A stretch of 64,000 bases of DNA from NCBI GenBank assembly GCA_025656455.1, contig JAHXHS010000010.1, positions 1 to 64,000 on the forward strand, given 5' to 3'. The position numbers were made by a program, and so were the translations under genes. Origin of the DNA: Candidatus Thiodiazotropha sp. (ex Epidulcina cf. delphinae). Its GTDB lineage: Bacteria > Pseudomonadota > Gammaproteobacteria > Chromatiales > Chromatiaceae. The notes beneath the pieces are model-generated. The model ran no database searches. It worked only from the letters and a program-made list of their open reading frames with translations, and was not told where the DNA came from. Shown here one piece after another: positions 54,683-62,641 of the stretch; within the stretch, counting starts at the first letter, position 1, and every line of letters starts with the position of its first letter.

Positions 54683-55036
54683 ATGCAACCAAGCTCCCGC
54701 CTCAGACCCTATTTTCTGCTTTTCAGCCTGCTCCCCGGCCTGATCGCCCTCGGCGGCTGCTCCACCACCCAGGAATCCGCTACCCCGGATGAGACGGCCG
54801 CCACCCTGCAAGAGGCCCATCGGGCCTACAACGCAAAGCAGTATAAGAAGGTCTTCCAACTGCTCTTCCCCCTTGCCGCCGCCGGCAATGACAAGGCCCA
54901 ATACACCCTGGGATACCTTTTCCATAACGGATTGGGCGTGGAGAAGAATGATCGCCAAGCCATGCACTGGCTACAGCGCGCCGCTGCTCAGGGAAACAAA
55001 AAGGCCCTCCAGGCGCTGTCCCTGAACAACAAATAA
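54683..55036 (+). CDS. Small Sel1-repeat lipoprotein
   Basis: 117 residues. Lipoprotein signal with lipobox LGGC (FSLLPGLIALGGCSTTQESA), followed by two Sel1-like/TPR repeats (YNAKQYKKVFQLLFPLAAAG, AQYTLGYLFHNGLGVEKNDR). Starts 4 bp after gspF, so it is probably the last gene of the T2SS operon. A pilotin-like or accessory role at the outer membrane is plausible given the position but is not shown. The palindromic repeat block begins 1 nt after its stop. Confidence 0.82.
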   Translation: MQPSSRLRPYFLLFSLLPGLIALGGCSTTQESATPDETAATLQEAHRAYNAKQYKKVFQLLFPLAAAGNDKAQYTLGYLFHNGLGVEKNDRQAMHWLQRAAAQGNKKALQALSLNNK

Positions 55037-55207
55037 GTGGATGTCTGTTTAGACCAGATGTCTGTTTAGACCATTTTTATTTAGACCGTTTAGAAACCCG
55101 TAGGTCACGTTGTGCAGCTACGTGACACCCCCATTGAGTCAGGTAGCCGCTCCGCGTCAACCTGACCTACGACTGAACCCGGCAATATCACTCTGAAAGA
55201 GTACTAG
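55037..55207. repeat. Half copy of palindromic element D
   Basis: Matches the right part of element D (about 4566-4729) closely, including gtggatgtctgtttag, the gtaggtcacgt...acctgacctac nested inverted repeat, and the terminal tgaacccggcaatatcactctgaaagagtactag-type arm. Differences from D include an extra gtctgtttagacc segment. The left half and arm are absent. Begins immediately after the stop of the Sel1 lipoprotein gene. Confidence 0.8.
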
Positions 55208-55222
55208 TAAGTCGTTGAATTT

Positions 55223-55252
55223 CCTGGATCCCAGCATACGCCGGGATGACGC
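55223..55252. repeat. Half copy of the CGTCATCCCGG palindromic repeat
   Basis: cctggatcccagcatacgcc followed by gggatgacgc matches the inner arm at 541-567 and the repeat at 61525-61596. It sits directly beyond the half copy of element D. Confidence 0.65.
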
Positions 55253-55286
55253 GGTTTTAAAAAATGTGCGTTTCTTGGCGGGGGCT

Positions 55287-56693
55287 CTAAATAACCTTCG
55301 AAAAACTGCCTTGTGAGACCTTGCTGCTCAGGTAGACATCAAACTGCATGCAGATATTGCGGATCAGCAGACGCCCTCTCGGCAATACCTTGATCTCCTC
55401 ATCGCCGATAGCGATCAAACCGTCAGTCACCATCTCCTGCAACCGCCCTAGCTCGCTTGAGAAGTACTCTGCAAAGTTCAAACCCCAGGTCTGTTCCACA
55501 TCGGGCATAGAAAGCACGTAGTGGCAGATCAACCGGGTAATCACATCGCGGCGTATCAGATCGTCCCGGGTCAGCTCCACGCCTCTGAAAACGGCCAGTT
55601 TGCCACTATCGATGCGCTGGTAATACTCATCCAGACTACGCATGTTTTGCGCATAACTCGGGCCCACCATGCCGATCGAGGTCGATCCCAAACCGATCAG
55701 GTCGCAATCCGCATGGGTCGAATAACCCTGAAAGTTGCGATACAGGGTGCCGTCTTGCTGGGCCAATACCAGCTCATCGTTCGGCTTGGCGAAATGGTCC
55801 ATGCCGATATAGACATAGCCGGCTTGCGACAGCTTCTCAATGGTCATCTGCAGGATATCCAGTTTCTCCTGCGGCGGCGGCAGCTCCTCTTCATTGATGC
55901 GCCGCTGGGGCTTGAATCGTTCCGGCAGATGGGCATAGTTGAAGATCGAGAGCCGGTCGGGATCGACCTCCAGGATCTGATCCAGGGTGCTGGAGAAGCT
56001 CTCCAGTCCCTGAAAGGGAAGCCCGTAGATGAGATCGATGCTGATCGAACGGAAACCTTCGTCCCTGGCAGTCTGCAGCACCGCCAAGGTCTCTTCCTTG
56101 CTTTGAATGCGATTGACGGCCTTCTGCACCCGCTGATCGAAATCCTGCACCCCCAGGCTCATACGATTGAATCCCAGCTCCCTGAGTAACTTGATGGTAT
56201 CGCCTTTGGCCTCCCTGGGATCTATTTCTATGGAGTATTCCCCGCTATCATCGTCCAGCAGGGTGAAACAGTCGCCGGTCTGTCTGACCAGTTCGCGCAT
56301 TTCATCGTGGCTGATAAAGGTGGGGGTGCCGCCGCCCCAGTGGAGCTGGGTCACTACCCGCGACGAATCGAACAGTTCAGACTGCATTCTGAGTTCTTCA
56401 TGGACCCGGGCAAGATATCCGGCGGCCATACTACGATCTTTCGTGGCGACCTTGTTGCATGCACAGTAGAAACAGACGGTATCGCAAAACGGAATATGGA
56501 AATAGAGCGATAGCGGCCTGCCTGAGTCATTGCTCTGCAACGCAACCCGTCTGTACTCGGCCTCGTCGAAGCCTTCATGAAACTGCACGGCAGTAGGATA
56601 GGAAGTGTAGCGAGGGCCGCTCTGGTCATACTTGGCAATCAGCCCTAGATCGAATTGTGTCGAATGGTCCATAGTCTCTGTTCTCTCTGTCAT
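55287..56693 (-). CDS. hemN: Oxygen-independent coproporphyrinogen III oxidase
   Basis: 468 residues, full length. Radical SAM enzyme with cluster motif FCDTVCFYCACNKV (CxxxCxxC plus the extra Cys typical of HemN) near residue 73-79. Also YTSYPTAVQFHEGF, LHWGGGTPTFISHDEMRELV and GLGSTSIGMVG. It converts coproporphyrinogen III to protoporphyrinogen IX without oxygen in haem synthesis. A start 21 nt downstream (MDHSTQFDL) is possible. 18 bp after the 105-aa gene, so probably co-transcribed with prmB. Confidence 0.96.
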   Translation of the reverse strand: MTERTETMDHSTQFDLGLIAKYDQSGPRYTSYPTAVQFHEGFDEAEYRRVALQSNDSGRPLSLYFHIPFCDTVCFYCACNKVATKDRSMAAGYLARVHEELRMQSELFDSSRVVTQLHWGGGTPTFISHDEMRELVRQTGDCFTLLDDDSGEYSIEIDPREAKGDTIKLLRELGFNRMSLGVQDFDQRVQKAVNRIQSKEETLAVLQTARDEGFRSISIDLIYGLPFQGLESFSSTLDQILEVDPDRLSIFNYAHLPERFKPQRRINEEELPPPQEKLDILQMTIEKLSQAGYVYIGMDHFAKPNDELVLAQQDGTLYRNFQGYSTHADCDLIGLGSTSIGMVGPSYAQNMRSLDEYYQRIDSGKLAVFRGVELTRDDLIRRDVITRLICHYVLSMPDVEQTWGLNFAEYFSSELGRLQEMVTDGLIAIGDEEIKVLPRGRLLIRNICMQFDVYLSSKVSQGSFSKVI

Positions 56694-56711
56694 GCCCGGT
56701 CAGGCAAGATT

Positions 56712-57029
56712 TCAGTCATCATCCACGTCAATGCCTTTACGATGAGTCTCGTTAATCTGGCGTAGCAGGATCGCAAAGGGAATATCGTCACCATGACGAT
56801 TCACCAGCTCCATAAAGGAGAGATCCTCTCGGCCGAAGTGATACTCACCATCCACCATTGACTGATAGATTGTCTTTATACCCTGTTCCAACGGCTCCAG
56901 GAAGGCCGGATAGCTACCCAACTCCTCCATCTGGAAGTCATAGCAATCCCTCAGGTCGCCGACTTCAAAGACGGCCTGCTTGACCCACTCCACATACTCT
57001 TCGGCACTGCGGGCACGCTGTAAACTCAT
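56712..57029 (-). CDS. Conserved-looking hypothetical protein (105 aa)
   Basis: Soluble acidic helical protein (MSLQRARSAEEYVEWVKQAV, LGSYPAFLEPLEQGIKTIYQ, FAILLRQINETHRKGIDVDD). No known motif recognised. Its ATG overlaps the prmB stop by 4 nt and hemN follows 18 bp later, so it is certainly translated within a prmB-orf-hemN operon. Function unknown. Confidence 0.8.
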   Translation of the reverse strand: MSLQRARSAEEYVEWVKQAVFEVGDLRDCYDFQMEELGSYPAFLEPLEQGIKTIYQSMVDGEYHFGREDLSFMELVNRHGDDIPFAILLRQINETHRKGIDVDDD

Positions 57030-57988
57030 TGCTTGTCCACGCTCTCTCGAACTGTCCGGTGATTGAATCGGTGCGCATATTCCGCCAAATCCTCCGCACT
57101 CAGCAGAAACACTCCCTCGCCACCCTGCTCGAATTCGGGCCAGACGAATGGGATATCGGGATAGTGCTCTAGCAACGATTCGGCGCTGTTCCCGACCTCG
57201 ACAATCAATAGCCCCCTGGGAGCGAGGAAATCCGGGACCTGTCTCAATAACCTTTTGACAACCTCCAACCCATCATCATTCGCCCGCAGGGCCAAATCCG
57301 GCTCATGACGGTACTCCGCCGGCAACGCCGCCATCTCCCGGGCGCCGACATACGGGGGGTTGGAGAGTATGAGGTCATATTTTTCGGCCGGCAGGGCTTC
57401 GAACAGATCGGACTGGCGGATCTCGACCCTCTCCTGCAGCCGGTGTGTCTTGGCATTATTCCGTGCGACCTGCAACGCATCGGCAGAGATATCGACCAGA
57501 TCCACCCGGCTCTCGGGAAGATAGGCGGCAGCGGCGATGCCGATGCAACCACTCCCGCAACAGAGATCCAGGATACGGGCAACCCGGGTCGGATCGATCC
57601 AGGGGGTGAATCGGTTTTCGATCAGTTCCGCAATCGGCGAACGGGGAATCAATACAGCCTCGTTGACATGAAACCGCATCCCGGCGAACCAGGCCTCCCC
57701 GGTAAGATAAGGCAGGGGGATGCGTAACGCGATTCGGCGCTGAATCAGATCGAGGATCCGCTCCCGCTCCACCGAGGTAACCCGGCTGTTGAACCAACTC
57801 GCCGGCAGATCGGGAGGAAGATGGAGAGCATGCAATACCAGCGCCGCCGCCTCATCCAAGGCATTCTCGGTGCCGTGTCCGAAAAACAGCCCCGCCTCGG
57901 CAAACCGACTGGCGCCCCAGCGGATAAAGTCTTCGATAGATGTAAGTGAGTGCACGGACGATGATTGGCTATTCAAACCGACAATCAT
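57026..57988 (-). CDS. prmB: Ribosomal protein uL3 glutamine methyltransferase PrmB
   Basis: 320 residues. N-terminal helical domain (1-110), then a SAM-binding Rossmann domain: motif I RILDLCCGSGCIGIAAAAYL, acidic VDLVDISADALQVARNNAK, and the substrate motif NPPY in LILSNPPYVGAREM. N5-glutamine methyltransferases of this type modify either release factors (PrmC) or ribosomal protein L3 (PrmB). The ending and the PIAELIENRFTPWID segment fit PrmB better. First gene of the prmB-orf-hemN operon. Confidence 0.92.
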   Translation of the reverse strand: MIVGLNSQSSSVHSLTSIEDFIRWGASRFAEAGLFFGHGTENALDEAAALVLHALHLPPDLPASWFNSRVTSVERERILDLIQRRIALRIPLPYLTGEAWFAGMRFHVNEAVLIPRSPIAELIENRFTPWIDPTRVARILDLCCGSGCIGIAAAAYLPESRVDLVDISADALQVARNNAKTHRLQERVEIRQSDLFEALPAEKYDLILSNPPYVGAREMAALPAEYRHEPDLALRANDDGLEVVKRLLRQVPDFLAPRGLLIVEVGNSAESLLEHYPDIPFVWPEFEQGGEGVFLLSAEDLAEYAHRFNHRTVRESVDKQ

Positions 57989-58264
57989 AGCCGATTTGCA
58001 AAACCAATCATAATCCCCCCGCCAAACGCCCTAAGCCTGGATATTTCACCTGGGAACGCGTGCAGAGAAATTTCGTCACGATTGAAAACCATCAAGGCAA
58101 GGTACTGGATGGATTATTCTCAAATTCGCGTTAATTTGCGTTCATTCGCGGACAATCAACTTTGAGTTGGAGAATTGAATCTATTAGCCAGGCGCAAAGC
58201 AGATAGCCTGGGATGGTGGTCAGCCAAGGACCACCACCCCTTCTATTACGAGAAGCAGAACCGC

Positions 58265-58756
58265 TCAGGCCGCTTGAGAGTCGGAGTCGGAATCGGCAAC
58301 GACATTCACGGATTCATCACTCTCCTCCTGGCGCTCGCCCTCCTCCCTTTTCCCCACATTTCGCCTGACCAGGTCACCCAGCGAGATCTTCGCAAGAAAA
58401 TTGAAGATTTCGCTACTCAAGTCATCCCATAGGGTATGGGTCAGACAACGCGCACCGCCACTGCAGTTCTGCCTGCCGCCGCAGCGGGTGAATTCAACCC
58501 ACTCGTCAACCGCGCAAATAATGTTGGCAATAGAGATCTCATCGGAACTCTTGCCAAGATAGTAACCACCGCCAGGACCTCTGACGCCACGCACCAGGCT
58601 CTTGCTTCTCAGCGCCGCGAACAGCTGCTCGAGATAAGAGAGGGAGATACCCTGGTTTTCAGATATCTCCGCCAAGGTTACCGGACCGTCCTTACCGTTC
58701 AGGGCGAGATCCAGCATCGCCGTCACGGCATATCGACCTTTTGTAGACAATCTCAT
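58265..58756 (-). CDS. iscR: Fe-S cluster assembly regulator IscR
   Basis: 163 residues from the ATG at 58756 ([20 protein letters not shown]), preceded by a CTGGAG ribosome-binding site. Rrf2-family winged helix (1-85). Cluster ligands C92, C98, C104 and H107 are all present ([17 protein letters not shown]), at the same numbers as in E. coli. A short acidic tail follows. IscR represses isc when it holds a 2Fe-2S cluster. iscSUA-hscBA-fdx do not follow it here, so the regulator is unlinked from the operon it normally heads, or the isc genes lie elsewhere. Confidence 0.93.
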   Translation of the reverse strand: MRLSTKGRYAVTAMLDLALNGKDGPVTLAEISENQGISLSYLEQLFAALRSKSLVRGVRGPGGGYYLGKSSDEISIANIICAVDEWVEFTRCGGRQNCSGGARCLTHTLWDDLSSEIFNFLAKISLGDLVRRNVGKREEGERQEESDESVNVVADSDSDSQAA

Positions 58757-58800
58757 CGTTATTCTCCAGGAGGTTTTAGAATTTCCCACAAAATCACTCG

Positions 58801-58842
58801 GTAATTAGACTAGATTAACAAAGTAAATTAGTCAACTATTGG
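58801..58842 (-). promoter_or_regulatory. iscR promoter with IscR-like operator
   Basis: On the minus strand atagttgactaatttacttt is followed by gttaatctagtctaatt. TTGACT (58830-58835) is a good -35, and tagtct 17 bp on is a weak -10. The sequence resembles the type 1 IscR site of enteric iscR promoters (ATAGTTGACxxATTTACT), suggesting autoregulation. The rest of the 320-bp gap 58757-59076 is AT-rich, with no gene. Confidence 0.5.
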
Positions 58843-59076
58843 CGCGAATAAGAATCATGTGATTTGTAAACTCCAATTAAGCTAATATATTCAATGAGTT
58901 AGTTGATTTTTCACCCGGTCTTCACGCTTTGAAATGATACCTAAATATGAGTAAAATACACGCGGAAATGCCAATCATGTTATTGAAAAACATAATATTC
59001 TCATATACCCACAAATATACCCACTAGAGACCCCAAAAAATTTGCAATTTTTTTCCATGCAGTGCCGGAATTGTGG

Positions 59077-60204
59077 CTATCTGAAAGGTGAGTTAGCCAG
59101 AAGCGTGTTTTTGTAATCCAGAATCGCCGCACGCTCCCGGGAGAGAAAATCCCCGATTCCCATGCTGAATTGGGGATCGGCGATCCAATGATAGGAGCAT
59201 GTGATTGCCGGAAGGAATCCCCGCCAGATCTTGTGTTCTCCCTGGGCGCCGGGTTCGAAGCGTTGCAGGCCCTGCTTGATGGCGTACTCGATGCCTTGAT
59301 AGTAACAGGTCTCGAAATGAAGACCGTCGTAGCGTTGCACTGTCCCCCAGTGACGTCCGTAGAGTACCGACCGACTGCGAAACAACAAGGCGCCGGCAAT
59401 ACAGACATCGGCATCGTAGGCCAGTACGAGTATGACCTGTTCATCCATCCGCTCGCCCACCTCCTGAAAGAAACCCGCATTCAGGGTCGGCAGGCTATAG
59501 CGCTCTTCAAAGGTCTTGTTGTAGAACCTGGCGAACAGATGCCACTCATGCATTGCCACTTCCCGGCCATGCAGCAAACGGAATCTGATGCCTCTATTGA
59601 ACACTTTCCTGCGTTCATGCCTGATGTTCTTTCTGCGCTTGGCGGTCAACTGAGAAAGAAAGTGCTCGAAATCCTCATAGCCTGGATTTTGCCAATGGAA
59701 TTGAACCCCCAGGCGCTCCATCACGCCCATCCCTCTGATCTGCTTCCCCTCTTCCTGACGGGTGAAGAGCCAGTGTATGGATGAGAGGCCCAGCTCCTTG
59801 GCCAGCCCTATCGTAGCGTCGACCATCAGCTTGCGCACTTGCGCAAGGTTCGCATCCGCATCGATCAGCAGACGCTCGCCGGAAGCGGGCGTATAAGGGA
59901 TCGCACTGATCAGCTTGGGATAGTAGTGCAAGCCGCTGCGTCGGTAGGCGTCCGCCCAGGCGTGATCGAATACAAACTCCCCGTATGAGTTGCTCTTGAT
60001 ATACAACGGAGAGAGGCCAATGATCCGCCCGGCATCGCGCACGATGAGATGCCGGGGTATCCAGCCGAATCGGCGACCGACACAATCGTGGTGCTCCATC
60101 GCCGCATGAAACTCATGTTTAAGAAAGGGATTGTCGTCGACGACCAGCCGATTCCATTCCCAGGCATTCAATTCATCGACACTGCTGAGAAAATCGACTT
60201 GCAT
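59077..60204 (-). CDS. GNAT/FemAB-like acyltransferase (PF04339)
   Basis: 375 residues, soluble. Two tandem GNAT-like halves as in FemAB. Recognisable family segments are WNRLVVDDNPFLKHEFHAAM, YGEFVFDHAWADAYRRSGLH, KRRKNIRHERRKVFNRGIRF, YGRHWGTVQRYDGLHFETCY and RFEPGAQGEHKIWRGFLPAI. Members of PF04339 are predicted N-acyltransferases of peptidoglycan or related substrates; the substrate is not known. It follows the HD-GYP gene by 12 bp on the same strand and is probably co-transcribed with it. Confidence 0.88.
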   Translation of the reverse strand: MQVDFLSSVDELNAWEWNRLVVDDNPFLKHEFHAAMEHHDCVGRRFGWIPRHLIVRDAGRIIGLSPLYIKSNSYGEFVFDHAWADAYRRSGLHYYPKLISAIPYTPASGERLLIDADANLAQVRKLMVDATIGLAKELGLSSIHWLFTRQEEGKQIRGMGVMERLGVQFHWQNPGYEDFEHFLSQLTAKRRKNIRHERRKVFNRGIRFRLLHGREVAMHEWHLFARFYNKTFEERYSLPTLNAGFFQEVGERMDEQVILVLAYDADVCIAGALLFRSRSVLYGRHWGTVQRYDGLHFETCYYQGIEYAIKQGLQRFEPGAQGEHKIWRGFLPAITCSYHWIADPQFSMGIGDFLSRERAAILDYKNTLLANSPFR

Positions 60205-60216
60205 TGACGTATCCGC

Positions 60217-61431
60217 TCAATCCAAAAAGACCTCCACGCGAATGCCGTATTTTTCAGGCGGCACGGCATACAGGATCCGTTCCTGGGAACCTTCCGGCAG
60301 GTTGGCGAGGTCGAGAACCCTCGGCGTCAGAAAACGGCGCTTTAAGGTATCGTAGATCACATTCACCGTCGGTGTCAGAAGATCCTGCTCGGAGGCAGCC
60401 ACGACGATCGCCAGGCGGCCGCTCTCCAAGGCCACCAGGGACCCCACCGGATAGATGCCGACACATTGAATAAAGTGCTGCACCAATGCTGAGTCCACGT
60501 GGGCGCCACTCCACTCCACCAATCTGCGCAACACCAGGCTGGGGGGTTGGCCTTTATGGTAAACCCGGTCCGAGGTAATGGCATCGTAGATATCGACAAT
60601 GGCGGACATTTTGCCATATAGGCTGATCTCATCCCCGGTCAGTTTTCCGGGATAGCCACTGCCATCCATACGTTCATGATGCTGCATCGCCACTTGCAGA
60701 GCCGACTCAGGAATTGTAGCTGCGCCACCGAGCAGATTGCGGCTGAAATTCACATGCTCCCGCATGACGGAAAACTCCTGGTCCGTCAAACGACCCGGTT
60801 TGTTGAGGATCTTGTCAGGCACACGCATTTTACCGATATCATGCAATATGCCGCCGATCCCTATCTCATGCAGAACCGACTCGCTGAGTCCCAATGCCTT
60901 GGCGAAGGCGATCAGCAATACCGAGACACTGACCGAGTGCTCAAAGGTGTATCGATCCATTTGGCGGATACGACTGAGGCCCAACAGCGCATCCTGATTG
61001 CGAAAAATGGAACCGACCATCTGCTCCACCACCGGACTGACTCGCTCTGCGTCAACCTGCTTGCCAAGCCGGATGTCGGACATGATGTCGCTAATGACCC
61101 GCCCCGCTTCATCCTTCACCACCTCGGCCCGCCCTCGCTCCTCGGCAACCGAGACAGCCGGCGCTGTATCGGTTTGAGGCGTTGCCGCTACCACGGAACC
61201 CTCCCTGGCAGAGTCGCTCTTTACGGCCTCTGTCTGGCCGGCATCGACATCGACGCCTTTTTCCGTATCGATGTAGATACCTTTGACCCTGCTCTCCCGA
61301 AGTTTGCGGATATCAGCAAGGTCATTGATTTTGAAGTGATTTCTGGCAAACGGATGATCCAGCCAGGCGCATTCGAGCTTATGCACGTACATCCCCGGCC
61401 TGACCTGTTCCTGATTGATTTTCTTGATCAT
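60217..61431 (-). CDS. HD-GYP cyclic-di-GMP phosphodiesterase with DUF3391 domain
   Basis: 404 residues from the ATG at 61431 (MIKKINQEQVRPGMYVHKLE), the usual DUF3391/HD-GYP start; a longer frame to 61509 is less likely. DUF3391 covers about 1-75, a linker 75-130, and the HD-GYP domain about 140-335. Metal ligands H, HD (GGILHDIGKMRVPDKILNKP) and HHE (MQHHERMDGSGYPGKL) are intact, as is the GYP triad, so it should hydrolyse c-di-GMP. Followed by the GNAT gene. The upstream region carries a palindromic repeat and the tRNA-Leu gene. Confidence 0.92.
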   Translation of the reverse strand: MIKKINQEQVRPGMYVHKLECAWLDHPFARNHFKINDLADIRKLRESRVKGIYIDTEKGVDVDAGQTEAVKSDSAREGSVVAATPQTDTAPAVSVAEERGRAEVVKDEAGRVISDIMSDIRLGKQVDAERVSPVVEQMVGSIFRNQDALLGLSRIRQMDRYTFEHSVSVSVLLIAFAKALGLSESVLHEIGIGGILHDIGKMRVPDKILNKPGRLTDQEFSVMREHVNFSRNLLGGAATIPESALQVAMQHHERMDGSGYPGKLTGDEISLYGKMSAIVDIYDAITSDRVYHKGQPPSLVLRRLVEWSGAHVDSALVQHFIQCVGIYPVGSLVALESGRLAIVVAASEQDLLTPTVNVIYDTLKRRFLTPRVLDLANLPEGSQERILYAVPPEKYGIRVEVFLD

Positions 61432-61524
61432 AGAATCCGGCTTCAAATAATAAAACGATAGGGTCATACCGTAGCGTTCATCTAGCCTAGTCTCCGTCCA
61501 GAAACGCATATTCTTTTAAAGCCA

Positions 61525-61596
61525 CGTCATCCCGGCGCATGCCGGGATCCAGAGAATTCAACAAGTTACTGGATTCCGGCATACACCGGAATGACG
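61525..61596. repeat. 72-bp imperfect palindrome (CGTCATCCCGG family)
   Basis: cgtcatcccggcgcatgccg... at 61525-61552 is inverted, with a few mismatches, at 61569-61596 (...tacaccggaatgacg). Same repeat family as 448-567 and 55223-55252. It lies upstream of the HD-GYP gene. A further fragment, ctagtgtggttgattgtcag near 61695, looks like a solo CTAG element end. Confidence 0.7.
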
Positions 61597-61748
61597 AGCA
61601 CTGTTGTTTCTGGGCAGACACTAGCTATATATATATCGGTCCATCAGGGCTCATCTTGAGAGCTCGCCAAAGCTCGGGGAGGGAATTGATTTGCTAGTGT
61701 GGTTGATTGTCAGCGAATAAACGCAAATCAACTATGGCAAGGCAAAGA

Positions 61749-62057
61749 TGGTGCGGGAACCGGGACTTGAACCCGGATGGTGTCTCCACCGAGGGATTTT
61801 CTTACCACCACAGTTTTCACTGCCAGCAATTTTGCTGTTTGTAGTCTGGACTTTCTCTTAACCCCCACCAGGACGTGCTGGGGTTCCGCCCGTAAAGTCT
61901 CTGCACCTTCCTGGTTTCTCAGGCTTGGCTCAGGATTGCCACCACCATGATGTGCTGAGGTTTCCCTGAATTTGAGCAGTTCTACTCAAAGAGTCTCCTC
62001 TTTGGCACCCAAATTATCGATTAAGTCCCTTGCGTCTACCAATTTCGCCATTCCCGC
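61749..62057 (-). tRNA. tRNA-Leu(UAA), split by a group I intron
   Basis: The 5' exon is 62023-62057 (GCGGGAATGGCGAAATTGGT... to GGGACTT) and the 3' exon 61749-61800 (AAAATCCCTCGG... to GCACCA, CCA encoded). Spliced length is 87 nt, a normal long-variable-arm leucine tRNA. The acceptor stem GCGGGAA/TTCCCGC, anticodon stem AGGGA/TCCCT with loop CUUAAAA (anticodon UAA), variable arm and T arm GGTTCAAGTCC all pair. The 222-nt intron interrupts the anticodon between U34 and A35, so the tRNA is useless until spliced. Confidence 0.95.
61801..62022 (-). other. Group I intron (IC3-like) in tRNA-Leu(UAA)
   Basis: 222 nt, no open reading frame. Hallmarks on the minus strand: the 5' exon ends in U and the intron ends in G (GGTAAG), the rule for group I introns. 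P/Q-like core elements are AATTCAGGGAAACCT and GGCAATCCTGAGCCAAG; R/S-like elements are GGTGCAGAGACTTTACGGGC and AAGAGAAAGTCCAGACT. An internal guide (GGGTGCC) near the 5' end can pair with the exon end to give P1 with U-G wobble. Core and insertion site match the cyanobacterial/plastid tRNA-Leu(UAA) intron family. Self-splicing is expected but not shown. Confidence 0.92.
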
Positions 62058-62073
62058 AAGAATGAGGCGCAAC

Positions 62074-62102
62074 ATCTTACCCAACTTTCCCTTTTCAAAC
62101 AA
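62074..62102 (-). promoter_or_regulatory. Sigma-70 promoter of tRNA-Leu
   Basis: On the minus strand TTGTTT (62097-62102), 17 bp, TAAGAT (62074-62079), followed by a GC-rich discriminator (gttgcgcctc) 16 bp before the tRNA 5' end, as is usual for stable-RNA promoters. Confidence 0.6.
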
Positions 62103-62256
62103 CGACTAAGCGAATTATTTTTCAAACTTCAATATAAACAACCACCTACCCTAATTTTGGCAAAAAAATTGGGATAGAAGCTCAGAAAATTATTACAAGG
62201 TTTGGGATTCTCTTAACGGTTTAAAGGACAAAATTCCTTTTCAACCAGAAAGTTAG

Positions 62257-62285
62257 TTGCAACTTCTCCATTTCTTATCTATAGT
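62257..62285 (+). promoter_or_regulatory. Sigma-70 promoter of the HTH-TcmP-DUF5131 module
   Basis: TTGCAA (62257-62262), 17-bp spacer, TATAGT (62280-62285), 30 bp upstream of the GTG start of the HTH gene. No obvious LexA box or palindrome overlaps it. The tRNA-Leu promoter fires in the opposite direction about 155 bp away. Confidence 0.65.
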
Positions 62286-62315
62286 CCGAATAGAGAGAAC
62301 TTTTGGAGAACCTTA

Positions 62316-62564
62316 GTGCTGACCGAATGCCAGCAAGCTACCTACCCGTTCATTCGAAGTTACCACCAGCGGCGTGGTTGTACGCCCAAGCTGATTGAAA
62401 TTGCTGACGGTATCGGCATCAGCTCCAAAGGGGTGATGCATTGCTACCTCAAGGCAATCCTGCGGACTGCCTGGAAAATCAAGCAAAACAAGGATGGGAC
62501 AGTTACACTACTTCCCGTCAATCAAACAATGCAGCCGATCAATTATTTGGCAGAGCGCATATAG
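62316..62564 (+). CDS. Stand-alone LexA-type winged-helix protein (82 aa)
   Basis: GTG start with GGAG nearby. MLTECQQATYPFIRSYHQRR, then GCTPKLIEIADGIGISSKGV and MHCYLKAILRTAWKIKQNK, align with the LexA DNA-binding domain (LTxRQQ.., PPTxxEIAxxLGxxS, HLKAL). The LexA dimerisation/peptidase half, with its Ala-Gly cleavage site and Ser-Lys dyad, is absent, and the protein ends 15-20 residues after the wing. Lower GC than the core genes around it. The first gene of a module with tcmP (77-bp gap); it may repress it, or be the remnant of a longer regulator. Regulation is inferred from position. Confidence 0.7.
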   Translation: MLTECQQATYPFIRSYHQRRGCTPKLIEIADGIGISSKGVMHCYLKAILRTAWKIKQNKDGTVTLLPVNQTMQPINYLAERI

Positions 62565-62641
62565 ATCCCGGGTGTGGTCATGGGGTAAATGCGTTCCTAC
62601 GAAACCAGCAAACATATGCATACAACGGACAGGTAGTCAGG

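Noticed and set aside
61749..62057. tmRNA or pseudo-tRNA reading of the split leucine tRNA
   Set aside because: The joined exons form a complete tRNA-Leu(UAA) and the insert has group I core elements; no tag-peptide frame is present.
62441..62641. N-terminal extension of TcmP by 67 codons
   Set aside because: It overlaps the HTH gene out of frame and lacks family similarity; the ATG at 62642 begins the conserved part.
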